Counted from the stretch's first letter, positions 34,360-44,081 are shown. The stretch: 64,000 nt of DNA from Paenibacillus dendritiformis (GCF_021654795.1 NZ_AP025344.1:3100501-3164500); one strand, 5' to 3'. Numbers and translations: made by a program. The notes: generated by a model from the letters alone, not told the origin.

Positions 34360-35016
34360 CTACATCTGAATCGACTCAAGCATCTCTTGAACAGCCGTCT
34401 GCCACTCGTCCTTCTCACTGGCTGGAGCGCTAAAATAAATCTCGAGAAGTGCTCCATTTAGTTCCGCCCAGCCGACGAGACGATAAATATCTCCCTCCTG
34501 CGAAGGCATGATGACTTCATTGATTGCAATGTGCTTCCCATGCACGAGCCACGTTTCATTTTTCAACCACTCCAGCTTTTCTCCTTCACTGTCATTTTCC
34601 AAAATCACCTTCATCTTTAATCGTACCTTATCGATTTCATCATCGCTCACGAGCTGCTCTGGATCATGACGTATCTCAAGCCTAACTTTCTTATGGCTAT
34701 CCGTATAGACAAGCTTCGAGTCCGCTGTCTCATTCGTTTGCACCTCTAGTCCTTGCGGGAGCTTCAGTGTCATCATATTCGAGAACACGTTAATTCTTCC
34801 CTCTTCATGAGCCTCAGTTTCCGTAGTCTTATTTTCTTGTTCTTCTTGCTCTTGTCCCCGCTCCTCCTGCTGCGGAGTCAAAGAGACCCTCTTGGGCTCA
34901 CCAGCATTCTTCTCCTCGCTGCCTAAGAAGCTGCAAGCAGAAATGCTGACTGCTACCGAAAGCACCAATAGAACCATCCACTTTTTCAACCTGTTTCGAT
35001 CCCTCTCTCTTCGCAT
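34360..35016 (-). CDS. Lipoprotein of unknown function
   Basis: About 218 residues; start ATG at 35016 or 35022. The signal peptide MVLLVLSVAVSISAC ends in a lipobox with the lipid-modified Cys. A Glu/Gln-rich linker follows, then a domain with FSNMMTLKLPQGLEVQTNET and VHGKHIAINEVIMPSQEGDI that resembles membrane-associated sensing domains. It is the last gene of the operon and would sit on the outer face of the membrane. Role unknown. Confidence 0.72.
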   Translation of the reverse strand: MRRERDRNRLKKWMVLLVLSVAVSISACSFLGSEEKNAGEPKRVSLTPQQEERGQEQEEQENKTTETEAHEEGRINVFSNMMTLKLPQGLEVQTNETADSKLVYTDSHKKVRLEIRHDPEQLVSDDEIDKVRLKMKVILENDSEGEKLEWLKNETWLVHGKHIAINEVIMPSQEGDIYRLVGWAELNGALLEIYFSAPASEKDEWQTAVQEMLESIQM

Positions 35017-35038
35017 TGGCATCTACCCCCAACCGCGT

Positions 35039-36361
35039 CTATTCATTTAAATAGGTCGTCACACGGTTTGCGACCAATTCCGCAACCGCTTGGGCCGATT
35101 TTTGACCGCTATAATAAGCCTTCGCTTCTTCTTCGATAATCGCTTGAATCTTCGACTCGTGCTTTTGCGGCGTGGCCGCATCGGTGAGCATCTGTTTGAG
35201 CATGTCGATGTCTGTCTTCTCAATCGGGAGCGAGGACCCCGTTGGCAACTCGATAGCTCCTTTGTCCGCAAGATCCTGGAACGTTTTCTCGTTCACCTTT
35301 TTATTGACAGAGAACCCTTGCAGTCCAGGCATCGTCTGTACTTCCTCCGACAATAAGAACTTCATAAAGTCCCACGCCTCCGTCTGCACCTTCGAATTCC
35401 GGTTTATCCCTAATTCCTTATGAATCACGAAGGTGACTCCAGCCTGCTGCCCCGCCGAGAGCGGCTTGCGATAGATCCTTCCTTGCTCATAAAAGAGCCC
35501 TGGCCCTTCGAAATAATCTTCAGGATTCAGAATCAAAGAAGGTGCAAAAAAAGAATCTCCTGCGTCCACCGCCGCATCCGTAATCACCTTATCCGCATAC
35601 ATCGTCTTCACTTGCTCCATCAGTCCAACGAATGCATTGACATCGAAGCTGGCCGGGCGCTGTTCCTCATTGACCACGCGAGTATAGTTATCGACGAACA
35701 GATTGTTCAACATCTGCTCGGGCGGGGTATTCACCAGCGAATACGTGTGCCCGCCGGCTGCCGCCAAACGTTTGCCTACCGCGGTGAACTCCCCCCATGT
35801 CCAGGTGCTGTCATCGAATGTTACGCCGGATTGCTCAATTGCCTTGGCATCGCCCATAAGACCGTCCAAAAAGAACCGTAGAGGCAGCGAATAGAGCCCC
35901 CCTTTCATCTTGGCCCCCTCCAGGATGTTCATCTCATACGAACCGGAATCAAAGGAAGGGTCCTGCTTCATCAAATCGCTCAAGTTCACAAGCGCTTGCT
36001 TGTCTATGTATTTCCCCACCTGCAGCCCGCTCACATCCAGGGCAATCAAATCGGCCCCTTTGCCGGACAATAGCTCGGTATTGGTGGTATTCACATATTT
36101 CTCAAGATCACCTTCAGGATTCGATCCTTCCCCTTGGCTGTATTCCTTGATTTGAATATCTACATCGGGATGCTTCGCTTCATACATCTTCTCAGCCTGA
36201 GCATACACAGGCTCCGCCTGATGTACGGATAAGACAACGATTTTCTTCCCGTCTTGTCCCTGCTGCCCTTCTTGCTTCGCCTCATCAACCTGTTTGCCGG
36301 CACATGCAGCCAATATCATCGTGATTGCCATGATCAGACTAAGCACAGCACTTTTTTTCAT
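35039..36361 (-). CDS. ABC transporter substrate-binding lipoprotein (family 1, carbohydrate type)
   Basis: About 440 residues from ATG at 36361 behind GGAGAGGAGAGG. The lipoprotein signal is MKKSAVLSLIMAITMILAAC. The mature part has the type-I sugar-binding-protein pattern (AEKMYEAKHPDVDIQIKEYS, GADLIALDVSGLQVGKYIDK, AWDFMKFLLSEEVQTMPGLQ). It should deliver solute to the two permeases encoded next to it. The ligand is unknown. No ATPase is encoded in the operon, so a shared MsmX-type ATPase would be needed. Confidence 0.87.
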   Translation of the reverse strand: MKKSAVLSLIMAITMILAACAGKQVDEAKQEGQQGQDGKKIVVLSVHQAEPVYAQAEKMYEAKHPDVDIQIKEYSQGEGSNPEGDLEKYVNTTNTELLSGKGADLIALDVSGLQVGKYIDKQALVNLSDLMKQDPSFDSGSYEMNILEGAKMKGGLYSLPLRFFLDGLMGDAKAIEQSGVTFDDSTWTWGEFTAVGKRLAAAGGHTYSLVNTPPEQMLNNLFVDNYTRVVNEEQRPASFDVNAFVGLMEQVKTMYADKVITDAAVDAGDSFFAPSLILNPEDYFEGPGLFYEQGRIYRKPLSAGQQAGVTFVIHKELGINRNSKVQTEAWDFMKFLLSEEVQTMPGLQGFSVNKKVNEKTFQDLADKGAIELPTGSSLPIEKTDIDMLKQMLTDAATPQKHESKIQAIIEEEAKAYYSGQKSAQAVAELVANRVTTYLNE

Positions 36362-36411
36362 CCTATCCCTCTCCTCTCCATTCTCCATGCGATCGATGCG
36401 GACCAAGCGCA

Positions 36412-37572
36412 TTAGATCCTTACTCGTTGACCTTCTGTTAACGGTTCACTGCTCTCGACAATGATCTGATCGTTCATGTATGCCCCTTGCAGCACCAAGG
36501 TTTCTTGGCCATTCGTCCCTCCTAATCGGACGGGAGCCTTGCGAACAATAAAGGTATTGCCCAGCGGGCCGGAACGTTCCTCGATGACAAGGACATAGCT
36601 GCCCTTCCCTTCCTGATGAATCGCTTCGTTCGGTACGAGCATGCCTTCACCGCTCTTCGCCGATCGTGTCAATTCCACGCTCACAAGCTCATTCCCTTGA
36701 ACATCCGGATGCTGAATCTTCACAACGACACGTTGACTCGAAGTCGCCTGCGAGGCACTTCCTCCCCCTCCCTCTTGGGGAGAAGTCCCTTCATCAACGC
36801 CTGCCGCCGGACGAATGTCAGCAATGATCCCCTCAACCGGAATACTTTCCCCCTCGTGCTCGATCTGAACGTTCATCTTCTCCCCGGTACGCAATGTCAC
36901 GGCCATGGCATCCGGGATGACAATCTCAAATTGATAGCCTTGCTGCCTGCTCGCTACGCTGATATCCGGCCCGCCGCTCCCTGATGGCAGCTGCGGCGTC
37001 GCACGCACCTGTGTCACGACACCGTCAAAAGGCGCAACGATGCGTCTGCGATCCATCGCCTCCGACTGCATCGTGCTCAATTTTCGCTCCTGGACACCAA
37101 TGGCTAATTGCGCACTTTTTAATTCCCGCTTCGATCGGCGCGCCTGGATCTCGTCGTTATTTTGTACGGCTTCAATATAAGCATCCTGCAAGTCAACTAA
37201 CGATAGCCGCTGTTGTGCCAGTCCCGCCTGTTCATCCAGGATTTCCTGCGCAGCAGCAGGATTCTCATAGGTGATTAACGTCTGCCCCTTAGCTACGCGA
37301 TCCCCCTCTTTGACATGAACCTTCTTAATGAACCATTCCGTCTTGTTCGACAAGTCGATATGCTGCCGAGGCATCAGCCGGGCCGTCCCGCGCCACGTAG
37401 TGACTAACGCCCCTTCCCTCCCTTGTTCGATACGCACCTTCGGCAGATGTAACGTCAGCAATGTATTGCTCGCCAGGGTAAGGAAAAGGAGCAAGCTGAA
37501 GAACAGGCCGGAGAGCCACGCTATGTTTCGTTTTTTTCTCGCATCCAGCGCTTCGGTGAACCCTGTAGCCAT
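36412..37572 (-). CDS. HlyD/RND-type membrane-fusion adaptor
   Basis: A 386-residue protein with one N-terminal membrane segment (IAWLSGLFFSLLLFLTLASN). A lipoyl-like hairpin follows (IKKVHVKEGDRVAKGQTLIT), then a coiled coil (residues about 105-165) and the return lipoyl half (IVAPFDGVVTQV). Beta-barrel and membrane-proximal domains come last. Such adaptors normally serve exporters. Here it lies between a solute-binding protein and importer-type permeases, which is an odd partner set. Start has GAGGAGGGATAGG. Confidence 0.85.
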   Translation of the reverse strand: MATGFTEALDARKKRNIAWLSGLFFSLLLFLTLASNTLLTLHLPKVRIEQGREGALVTTWRGTARLMPRQHIDLSNKTEWFIKKVHVKEGDRVAKGQTLITYENPAAAQEILDEQAGLAQQRLSLVDLQDAYIEAVQNNDEIQARRSKRELKSAQLAIGVQERKLSTMQSEAMDRRRIVAPFDGVVTQVRATPQLPSGSGGPDISVASRQQGYQFEIVIPDAMAVTLRTGEKMNVQIEHEGESIPVEGIIADIRPAAGVDEGTSPQEGGGGSASQATSSQRVVVKIQHPDVQGNELVSVELTRSAKSGEGMLVPNEAIHQEGKGSYVLVIEERSGPLGNTFIVRKAPVRLGGTNGQETLVLQGAYMNDQIIVESSEPLTEGQRVRI

Positions 37573-37592
37573 CCTATCCCTCCTCTCATGAG

Positions 37593-38471
37593 CTACCCTT
37601 TAATCCCCGACATTTGAATCCCTTCGATAAAATAAGACTCCGCATACAGGAACAGGAGAACCATTGGCGTCATATAGATGAGCGATGCGGCAAAGCCGAT
37701 GCCCTGGGCTTCCTTATGAATTCTGGATAAATAGAGCGATAATGGCTGCTTGAATGCATCCTCCAAAAAAATCAGCGGCTGCTCGACCATATTCCAATAA
37801 TCAACGAAGAGCAAGACGATCAGCGCCGCAATCCCCGGCTTCATCAAAGGCAGCATAATCTGATAGAAAATACGGTAATGACCGGCGCCATCCATCTGAG
37901 CCGCTTCAACCAGCGCATACGGGATCGACAGCATAAATTGCCTCAGCATGAACACACCGAAGGCCCCGAATATCCCTGGCAAAATAATCGCGCTAGCCGT
38001 ATTCATCAATCCCAGCTTGTCAGCAATAATATAATTCGGAACCAAGGTCACTTGGAAAGGCATGAGCATCGTCATCAAGTATACCCGAAACCAGACTTCT
38101 CTCCCCTTGAACCGGAGCTTGGCAAAGGCGTACGCTGCCAGTGCGCTTACAACCGTCTGTCCCGCAATGATCGCCACGACCATCGCGACGGAATTCCATA
38201 ACATGAACAAATACGTCGGCGTCTCCAGCAATATGTTCCTGTACTGCTCGAAGGACAGCCAATCCGGGATAAGCTTCAGATTCACGAATGCAGGAGGCTC
38301 CCCTTGCGCAGCGACTGGCATTTTACCTACCAGCTCGTAATTGCCGCGAATTTCATGCTCCGTCATGAGCGAGTTTGTGAATGTAATCACAATAGGGAAA
38401 AGCATCATGAGCCCGATACATGCCATCACCAGCGTGACCGCCAGGTTCCGAATGAACCCCCTCTTCTTCAT
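37593..38471 (-). CDS. Carbohydrate ABC transporter permease (MalG type)
   Basis: A 292-residue membrane protein with about six helices. The ATPase-contact EAA loop is ALVEAAQMDGAGHYRIFYQI. The N-terminal helix is VTLVMACIGLMMLFPIVITF. Start has GGGAGGAAGA. It pairs with the MalF-type permease encoded upstream. Confidence 0.9.
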   Translation of the reverse strand: MKKRGFIRNLAVTLVMACIGLMMLFPIVITFTNSLMTEHEIRGNYELVGKMPVAAQGEPPAFVNLKLIPDWLSFEQYRNILLETPTYLFMLWNSVAMVVAIIAGQTVVSALAAYAFAKLRFKGREVWFRVYLMTMLMPFQVTLVPNYIIADKLGLMNTASAIILPGIFGAFGVFMLRQFMLSIPYALVEAAQMDGAGHYRIFYQIMLPLMKPGIAALIVLLFVDYWNMVEQPLIFLEDAFKQPLSLYLSRIHKEAQGIGFAASLIYMTPMVLLFLYAESYFIEGIQMSGIKG

Positions 38472-38484
38472 TCTTCCTCCCGCA

Positions 38485-39357
38485 TCATTCCATAAATTGT
38501 GTATATCGCTTCTCGAGCCGAAGAAGCATAGCCACGATGATAAAGATCCCGATCACCATAAGCGTCGCAGCCGCCGACAGCTTCTGTACATCCATCGCGA
38601 GGAACATATTGTTCATATAATGCTGAAGCGTATAGATGCTGTCATGCGGATAATCTCCTGCGATCAGGTACGTTTCACGAAATATTTTGAACGTATTCAT
38701 TATCGACATCAGGATGACAAAGACCATCGTCGGCGTAAGATAGACAAGGGTAATTCCATAACATTGACGCCATTTGCCCGCACCCTCCAACTCAGCCGTC
38801 TCATAGTAATCTCGGGGGATGCTCTGCAGCCCTGCAAGGAATAAGATAATGTTGTAGCCGATATGCTTCCATAAGTAGAACACGGAGATCACCCCTCGCG
38901 CCCAGGCCGATTTCATCCAGTCTATCTGTTCAAGCCCGGCAGCGTGCATCCAGGCGTTAAGTGATCCGTTCCAATCAAATAGCACTTGCCACACCATCAC
39001 GACGGAGGCTACGGGCACAACCAACGGCAGAACATAAGCCATCCGGAGAAATTGACGCAGATAGAGATTCCGGTTCAGCACGAGCGCGATTCCAAGTGAC
39101 AGCATAAGCATCAGCGGGACATTCACCGCCATGAACCAGAACGTATTCGAGGCGGCTTTGCGGAAGGAATCGCTGCTCAGCAGCTCCTGATAATTCGATA
39201 GTCCGACGAACGAACCGCCCACCGTCCGGTCCAATACCGAGTAGACAAGCCCCATCCCGAACGGAATGAGATAGAATAAGGCAAAGCCAATAGCGCTCGG
39301 CAACAAGAACGTTACGGCCACCATCCCTTCTCTACGGCTGAGACGATTCCGCATCAT
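38485..39357 (-). CDS. Sugar ABC transporter permease (MalF/UgpA type)
   Basis: About 290 residues from the ATG at 39357 or the one next to it; a longer frame starts at 39393. The gene overlaps the anti-sigma gene end. Membrane helices include VTFLLPSAIGFALFYLIPFG. The EAA loop is ETAELEGAGKWRQCYGITLV. Its overlap with the anti-sigma gene ties the transporter to the sigma unit. Confidence 0.88.
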   Translation of the reverse strand: MMRNRLSRREGMVAVTFLLPSAIGFALFYLIPFGMGLVYSVLDRTVGGSFVGLSNYQELLSSDSFRKAASNTFWFMAVNVPLMLMLSLGIALVLNRNLYLRQFLRMAYVLPLVVPVASVVMVWQVLFDWNGSLNAWMHAAGLEQIDWMKSAWARGVISVFYLWKHIGYNIILFLAGLQSIPRDYYETAELEGAGKWRQCYGITLVYLTPTMVFVILMSIMNTFKIFRETYLIAGDYPHDSIYTLQHYMNNMFLAMDVQKLSAAATLMVIGIFIIVAMLLRLEKRYTQFME

Positions 39358-40186
39358 GGCTTCCCGGCTTCTCCGAAGAGAAGAATGCAACACTTGTACT
39401 TCCTTCCTGGAGGTTCACCTGGAACATCTCCTTGCCATCCGCTGCATCCTTGTAGATGACGATGGCTTGACCGTTTCCTTGCGCTTCATCCCCATGGGCT
39501 CCTGTCACTTCAGGCTGATATCCATCAATATTCACATCCAATTGCTTCAAGAATGCATTGGCCATCGCGATCGCTTCCGAATCCTGCAATTGCGAAGCAT
39601 GGGGAGCAAATGGCTCTAAACCGCTCGTTTGAACAAAATGAATCTGTCCTGTCTCCACATCGACATTGGCTACAACCTCTTTGTGCGGTTCCTCGTAGGT
39701 CTTTCCATTCTCGATCAGAATGACATTCAATTGATGAATCTGTCTTCCTCCATGGATGCCCTTTGTAATTTGCGCGCTCGCGATATTGAAGTCCTTCGTC
39801 TCAGGAAACCCGCGGTAAATGCGCGCCAGCAATTCCTGTGCCGTCTGATTGCCGCTAATCTCATCCGCATACAAGTTCGTGGTGACATAATCCGCATCCT
39901 TATCCTTGGTGATGAAGCTCCGCAGATCTTCCGTCCCGGATAGATTGAGCAGGGCTCGAATCTGCGCCGCTACGGCAGGCCCGGTATAAATGACAACCGG
40001 CACGAGGAGTACAGCCGCAAGCATACATGCGACCATGCGAACCTTCAGCTTTGATTTTGCTTTATATTTTTCATAGCGATAACGTTCATAAGCAACTTCT
40101 TGAATGCGCTTCTGCATTTCGGACGGATGTTCCATTGCGTCCGCACAATCCTGCAGCTTCGTGCGCAGTTGTTGTTCAATGGACAT
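39332..40186 (-). CDS. Putative membrane anti-sigma factor
   Basis: A 284-residue protein. Residues 1-48 are a charged cytoplasmic helix region (EQQLRTKLQDCADAMEHPSE). One membrane segment follows (MVACMLAAVLLVPVVIYTGP) and then a 210-residue extracellular domain with PepSY-like strands (ANVDVETGQIHFVQTSGLEP). The topology and coupling (11-nt overlap with the sigma gene) fit an anti-sigma factor of the RsiW/DUF4179 kind. Start has AAGGAGAAAGAACTTT. The external domain is the likely signal-sensing part. Confidence 0.75.
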   Translation of the reverse strand: MSIEQQLRTKLQDCADAMEHPSEMQKRIQEVAYERYRYEKYKAKSKLKVRMVACMLAAVLLVPVVIYTGPAVAAQIRALLNLSGTEDLRSFITKDKDADYVTTNLYADEISGNQTAQELLARIYRGFPETKDFNIASAQITKGIHGGRQIHQLNVILIENGKTYEEPHKEVVANVDVETGQIHFVQTSGLEPFAPHASQLQDSEAIAMANAFLKQLDVNIDGYQPEVTGAHGDEAQGNGQAIVIYKDAADGKEMFQVNLQEGSTSVAFFSSEKPGSHDAESSQP

Positions 40187-40751
40187 AAAGTTCTTTCTCC
40201 TTTACTGCTTCACAATATGGGCTGAGCTTGCGAAGCTTCTCCAGTGCTGCGTGATGTCTCGATTTGACCGTACCTGCAGGGATGTTCAGCAATTCAGCGA
40301 TTTCATCGAATGTATAGTCGTGATAATAGCGCAAAATAATCACCGTGCGAAGTTTGTACGATAACTGATGAACGATGGTCAGCATCTCCTGATGCGTCTC
40401 GGCCTCAAGCACCTGACGATCCGAGAAAATATGCTCTTCCACCTCCAAGAGCCGCTTCTTCTCTAAGATTCGGAACCTCCTCCAGCTTTTGGTCCTCCAC
40501 TTCTGTATTTGCTTCAGCACAAGGCCATGCATCCAGAAGCGGAAGGGACGTTTTGCATCATAACTGTCGATGGAGCGCCACAGCTGAAAATAAATTTCGT
40601 TCATTACATCTTCGATTTCATTTTTTTCCGTCATCAAAAAGACAACGGAGCGGTAGATTTCAGGGAATGACCATTCATAAATTACTTGAAATCCAGATGG
40701 ATCCCCCTCCTTCATCCGTTCAATCCAATGCTCTATATTGATGTCTTCCAT
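40176..40751 (-). CDS. ECF-type RNA polymerase sigma factor
   Basis: About 191 residues from ATG at 40751 behind GAAGGAGGG; the longer frame to 40937 is unsupported. Region 2 is FQVIYEWSFPEIYRSVVFLM, DVMNEIYFQLWRSIDSYD. Region 4 is LSYKLRTVIILRYYHDYTFD, EIAELLNIPAGTVKSRHHAA, a clear helix-turn-helix. It starts the operon and probably directs transcription of it. Such sigma factors respond to envelope stress when the anti-sigma factor lets go. Confidence 0.9.
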   Translation of the reverse strand: MEDINIEHWIERMKEGDPSGFQVIYEWSFPEIYRSVVFLMTEKNEIEDVMNEIYFQLWRSIDSYDAKRPFRFWMHGLVLKQIQKWRTKSWRRFRILEKKRLLEVEEHIFSDRQVLEAETHQEMLTIVHQLSYKLRTVIILRYYHDYTFDEIAELLNIPAGTVKSRHHAALEKLRKLSPYCEAVKEKELYVH

Positions 40752-41277
40752 GAAAAAAGGGCCCTCCTTCGTAAGCTTACACTCTATATTGCCACGTTCA
40801 TTCGAAAAGGTTCGATGGAAACCCGAAGAAAATGAAATAAATTTTGGGGTAGTATAGTTTCGTACGGCTATACGCGATTGCCGTAGTTGAACTTCTTTAT
40901 AATTGTCCGTATACCTGTTTAGCATTCGTACTCCCACAGTATTATACTTTGGAAAAACGACGCAATGACATCCTGCTGCTCCCGTCGCGCACTACCATTG
41001 TTCTTTAACCAAAGATAGGGTTTCATACTCGTTCCGTTTTTCGATCTCCGAAATACTTTGCTCCTGAAGCCCCGGAACACAAAAACACCTCCAAGGTTGT
41101 CTTCATATCTTGCGACACAAGGACATTCTCTTGAAGGTGTTTAGGTTTTGTCTCACATGATGGGGTCAGCCCTGTAGAAAGGGTTGCTCTTTATTCGCTA
41201 ATGACAAAGGCAAGAAAATATCTACATTCCAGTAAGCGGATATAGCCCCGAAATAAATGATGCTTCATGTTGCTTAA
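40752..41277. other. Intergenic stretch with an imperfect hairpin
   Basis: No gene is supported. AAAACACCTCCAAG (about 41081) and CTTGAAGGTGTTT (about 41131) pair imperfectly and may form a terminator-like structure between the two leftward units. A minus-strand frame around 40930-41090 reads MKPYLWLKNNGSARREQQDV without a recognisable family. Confidence 0.4.
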
Positions 41278-42327
41278 TTACATTTCTCCACTTAATTTAA
41301 CTAGAATTTTCGCTTGAGATTTGTCATTTGTTAATGCTTCAAATCCTTTTTCTACGATCTCATCCAGCTCAATTTGGGAAGTAATGATACCTTGTGGTTT
41401 TAATTGTCCCGTACCCATTAAATCAACGGTTTGCTGGAATGAAGTTGGTGTATAAGCAATTGTGGAAGTAACTTTAACACCTGTGTTCGTTAATTGCATT
41501 GGGTTCCAATCAATAGAATGCGCAAAAATGGAGACGATGACAACTGTCCCGCGAGCACGAGTCACATCGATGGATGATCTAAATGTTGGTGCAACACCTG
41601 CTACTTCAAATGTGACATCCACGCCATTTGGAGCATATTGCTTCACAGCTTCAACCGGATTGATTTTTCCAGAATGAAATACTTCTGTTGCGCCAAGATC
41701 TTTTGCTTTTTCAAGACGTGTCTCAGATAAGTCAAATACAAAGATTTTACTTGCGCCAGCTGCTTTAGCTGCAATGGTTGTTAATAATCCGATTGGACCG
41801 GCGCCAAAAATGGCAACTGTGTCACCAAATTGCATGCCACTTTCTTTTATTGCTTGGACAGCTACTGCAGTAGGCTCTACGAGTGCACCATCCTGCAAAG
41901 TCAGTGTATCTGGCAATTTGTAAATATTATGTTCTGGAGCATTTGCATATTTAGCAAAACCACCATCGCCATGAAGTCCGATAAAACTAAAGCCATCATA
42001 ACTGTCAATGTCTTCTGGTTTGTTGCCGTGAGTAATTGTAGGGTTTACAACTACTCGATCACCTGCTTTGTATTTTGTAACTTTTGACCCGACTTTTTCT
42101 ACTACACCGGCGAATTCATGCCCCATCGTAATCGGTGCAACCTCGCCTGTTAATTCATCTGGCGCGTCTACGGGAACAAAAACAGGTCCTTCTTGATATT
42201 CATGCAGATCTGAGCCGCAAATACCAGCCCATGCTACACGAACGGTTACTTCGTTGTCTTTTAATGGTTTTAATTCTCTTTCTTCGACTCGAATATCTTT
42301 TTGACCATACCATACTGCTGCTTTCAT
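41278..42327 (-). CDS. bdhA: 2,3-butanediol dehydrogenase (zinc-type MDR)
   Basis: About 349 residues from ATG at 42327 behind TTGGAGGGATTTAG. A zinc MDR enzyme: WAGICGSDLHEYQEGPVFVP, PITMGHEFAGVVEKVGSKVT (catalytic zinc site) and VAIFGAGPIGLLTTIAAKAA (NAD site). The whole matches (R,R)-butanediol dehydrogenase/acetoin reductase of Bacillus and Staphylococcus. It would interconvert acetoin and 2,3-butanediol. Base use is AT-richer than in the flanking genes, and the FMN reductase upstream shares this. Confidence 0.85.
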   Translation of the reverse strand: MKAAVWYGQKDIRVEERELKPLKDNEVTVRVAWAGICGSDLHEYQEGPVFVPVDAPDELTGEVAPITMGHEFAGVVEKVGSKVTKYKAGDRVVVNPTITHGNKPEDIDSYDGFSFIGLHGDGGFAKYANAPEHNIYKLPDTLTLQDGALVEPTAVAVQAIKESGMQFGDTVAIFGAGPIGLLTTIAAKAAGASKIFVFDLSETRLEKAKDLGATEVFHSGKINPVEAVKQYAPNGVDVTFEVAGVAPTFRSSIDVTRARGTVVIVSIFAHSIDWNPMQLTNTGVKVTSTIAYTPTSFQQTVDLMGTGQLKPQGIITSQIELDEIVEKGFEALTNDKSQAKILVKLSGEM

Positions 42328-42344
42328 TCTAAATCCCTCCAAGA

Positions 42345-42887
42345 TTAACGAATGGTATATAAAGCCTTGGACCAAGGAATTAATTGGTCTAACATTTGAT
42401 TCACAGAATCGGTTTGCACGGCTTTTGGTTTAAACTCAGTACCATTTTCAAAATCTGTGAACAGTGACAATGCTGGATGTACACGTACATCTGCAATTAA
42501 TAGCTCACCCATAATGCCGCGCAAATGTTCAGCTGCCCGTGCACCGCCTACAGAGCCATAAGAAACAATACCCGCGGCTTTGTTATTCCATTCTTCACGT
42601 AAATAATCAAGTGCATTTTTGAGAGCACCCGTAATGGAATGATTATACTCTTGTACGATGAATACAAATCCATCTTGCTTCGCAATTATTTTTGACCAAG
42701 CTTGCGCACCAGAAGCATCTTGTCCCGGTTCACCCAGTAAAGGCAATTTGTAATCTGCAATATCAATAATGGTATAATTCGCATCTCCTCGTTGATCTGC
42801 AATTTCTTTTACCCATTGTGCCACTTGGGGACTTACACGCCCTTCACGTGTAGATCCAATAATGATTCCGATATTTAATTCTGCCAT
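42345..42887 (-). CDS. NAD(P)H-dependent FMN reductase
   Basis: About 180 residues from ATG at 42887 behind GGAGGAAAAAGAA; an in-frame ATG at 42938 is also possible. Flavodoxin-like fold: LNIGIIIGSTREGRVSPQVA, KQDGFVFIVQEYNHSITGAL, KAAGIVSYGSVGGARAAEHL. It supplies reduced FMN or reduces quinones/azo dyes. It forms a leftward pair with bdhA and shares its AT-rich base use. Confidence 0.85.
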   Translation of the reverse strand: MAELNIGIIIGSTREGRVSPQVAQWVKEIADQRGDANYTIIDIADYKLPLLGEPGQDASGAQAWSKIIAKQDGFVFIVQEYNHSITGALKNALDYLREEWNNKAAGIVSYGSVGGARAAEHLRGIMGELLIADVRVHPALSLFTDFENGTEFKPKAVQTDSVNQMLDQLIPWSKALYTIR

Positions 42888-43225
42888 TTCTTTTTCCTCC
42901 TTTTTATTTGAAGCAAAGAGCTTACCTAAGAAACCCATTTCTGAATCCCACCTTACAAAAGTGTCAAAAACCTTGAATTCATATATCTTGAATTCGAGAT
43001 TATAGTAACACGAACATTCATACTTCGTCAACTTTTCTATTCTGGGAAATTTGCAAATAATAAGTCAATGAAACATGAACAATGAATCTTCATGCGCTGC
43101 TCCCGAATAAAATCTTTATTTGCGCTGTCTGCGCGCAGTTCACCGCTTCGATTGGATGGGAATAAAAAATGCGAAGCCCCTGCGGACGCTTCGCATTGTT
43201 TCAGTTGGGATGCCAAGGTTCCTGA

Positions 43226-43840
43226 TCAGCCTTGTTGACCTTGTTTGACCCACTTCGCAACGGTTACCGTACGCTTTGCTTGATGCAGTACCGCTCCGCG
43301 AACATCTTCTTTCATCTTTCCGTTCTGATCTACCGACACGCTCGTTCCATATGGATTGCCGCCGCCAGCAAAGATGGATTGATCGGTATATCCTGGAGCG
43401 GCAACGATTGCTCCCCAATGATACATAATGGTATATAGAGACAAAATTGTGGCTTCCTGTCCTCCATGAGCGTTCTGAGCGGATGTCATCGCGCTTACCA
43501 CTTTATTCACGGTCTTCCCATGAAACCAAATACCGCCGGTGGTATCCAGAAATTGTTTCATTTGCGATGCCATAGTTCCGAAGCGGGTCGGAGTGCTAAA
43601 GATCACCGCATCCGCCCATAAAATATCATCCGGCGTGACGACAGGAACGTTTTGGGTGGCCTCGACATGGGCTTTCCAAGCGGGGTTGCCATTGATGACC
43701 GACTGGGAAGCCAGTTCCGGAACCTTGCATATTTTTACCTCGGCTCCTGCTTCTTTCCCTCCATCAGCCGCCCATTGAGCCAGTTGATAATTGGTGCCTG
43801 TCGAACTGTAATAAATTACGGCAAGATTTACGTTGGACAT
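43226..43840 (-). CDS. wrbA: NAD(P)H:quinone oxidoreductase (WrbA type)
   Basis: A 204-residue flavodoxin-like protein: VNLAVIYYSSTGTNYQLAQW (FMN phosphate loop), DAVIFSTPTRFGTMASQMKQ, SAQNAHGGQEATILSLYTIM and GTSVSVDQNG. This is the type IV quinone reductase that guards against quinone redox cycling. Stands alone with its own start site. Confidence 0.88.
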   Translation of the reverse strand: MSNVNLAVIYYSSTGTNYQLAQWAADGGKEAGAEVKICKVPELASQSVINGNPAWKAHVEATQNVPVVTPDDILWADAVIFSTPTRFGTMASQMKQFLDTTGGIWFHGKTVNKVVSAMTSAQNAHGGQEATILSLYTIMYHWGAIVAAPGYTDQSIFAGGGNPYGTSVSVDQNGKMKEDVRGAVLHQAKRTVTVAKWVKQGQQG

Positions 43841-43908
43841 CTTGTCACCTCCAGCGGATTCCCTGGTTCTACAATCTTTATTATGAACCGCGGCGATGGA
43901 GGAAATAC

Positions 43909-44081
43909 CTAGCCAGCGAATACCGCCATCAGGACACCCGGTTTGATGCCGATGGACTCCATCCAGCCACCCGTTCCTTTTAGACCATCCCCCCGAACCA
44001 ACCGAAGAGCTTTTTAGCGCCGTGCCCCATAAAGCTGATTCCTATTACCAAACGAATGATAAGCAAACCAAGATTCATCAT
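43909..44081 (-). pseudogene. DoxX-family N-terminal remnant
   Basis: Leftward from ATG ATG at 44081 the frame reads MMNLGLLIIRLVIGISFMGH, then GAKKLFGWFGG, the DoxX signature start. A frameshift in the G-run follows, then GTGGWMESIGIKPGVLMAVF in the next frame and a stop at 43909. The remaining two thirds of a DoxX gene are missing. Confidence 0.7.
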
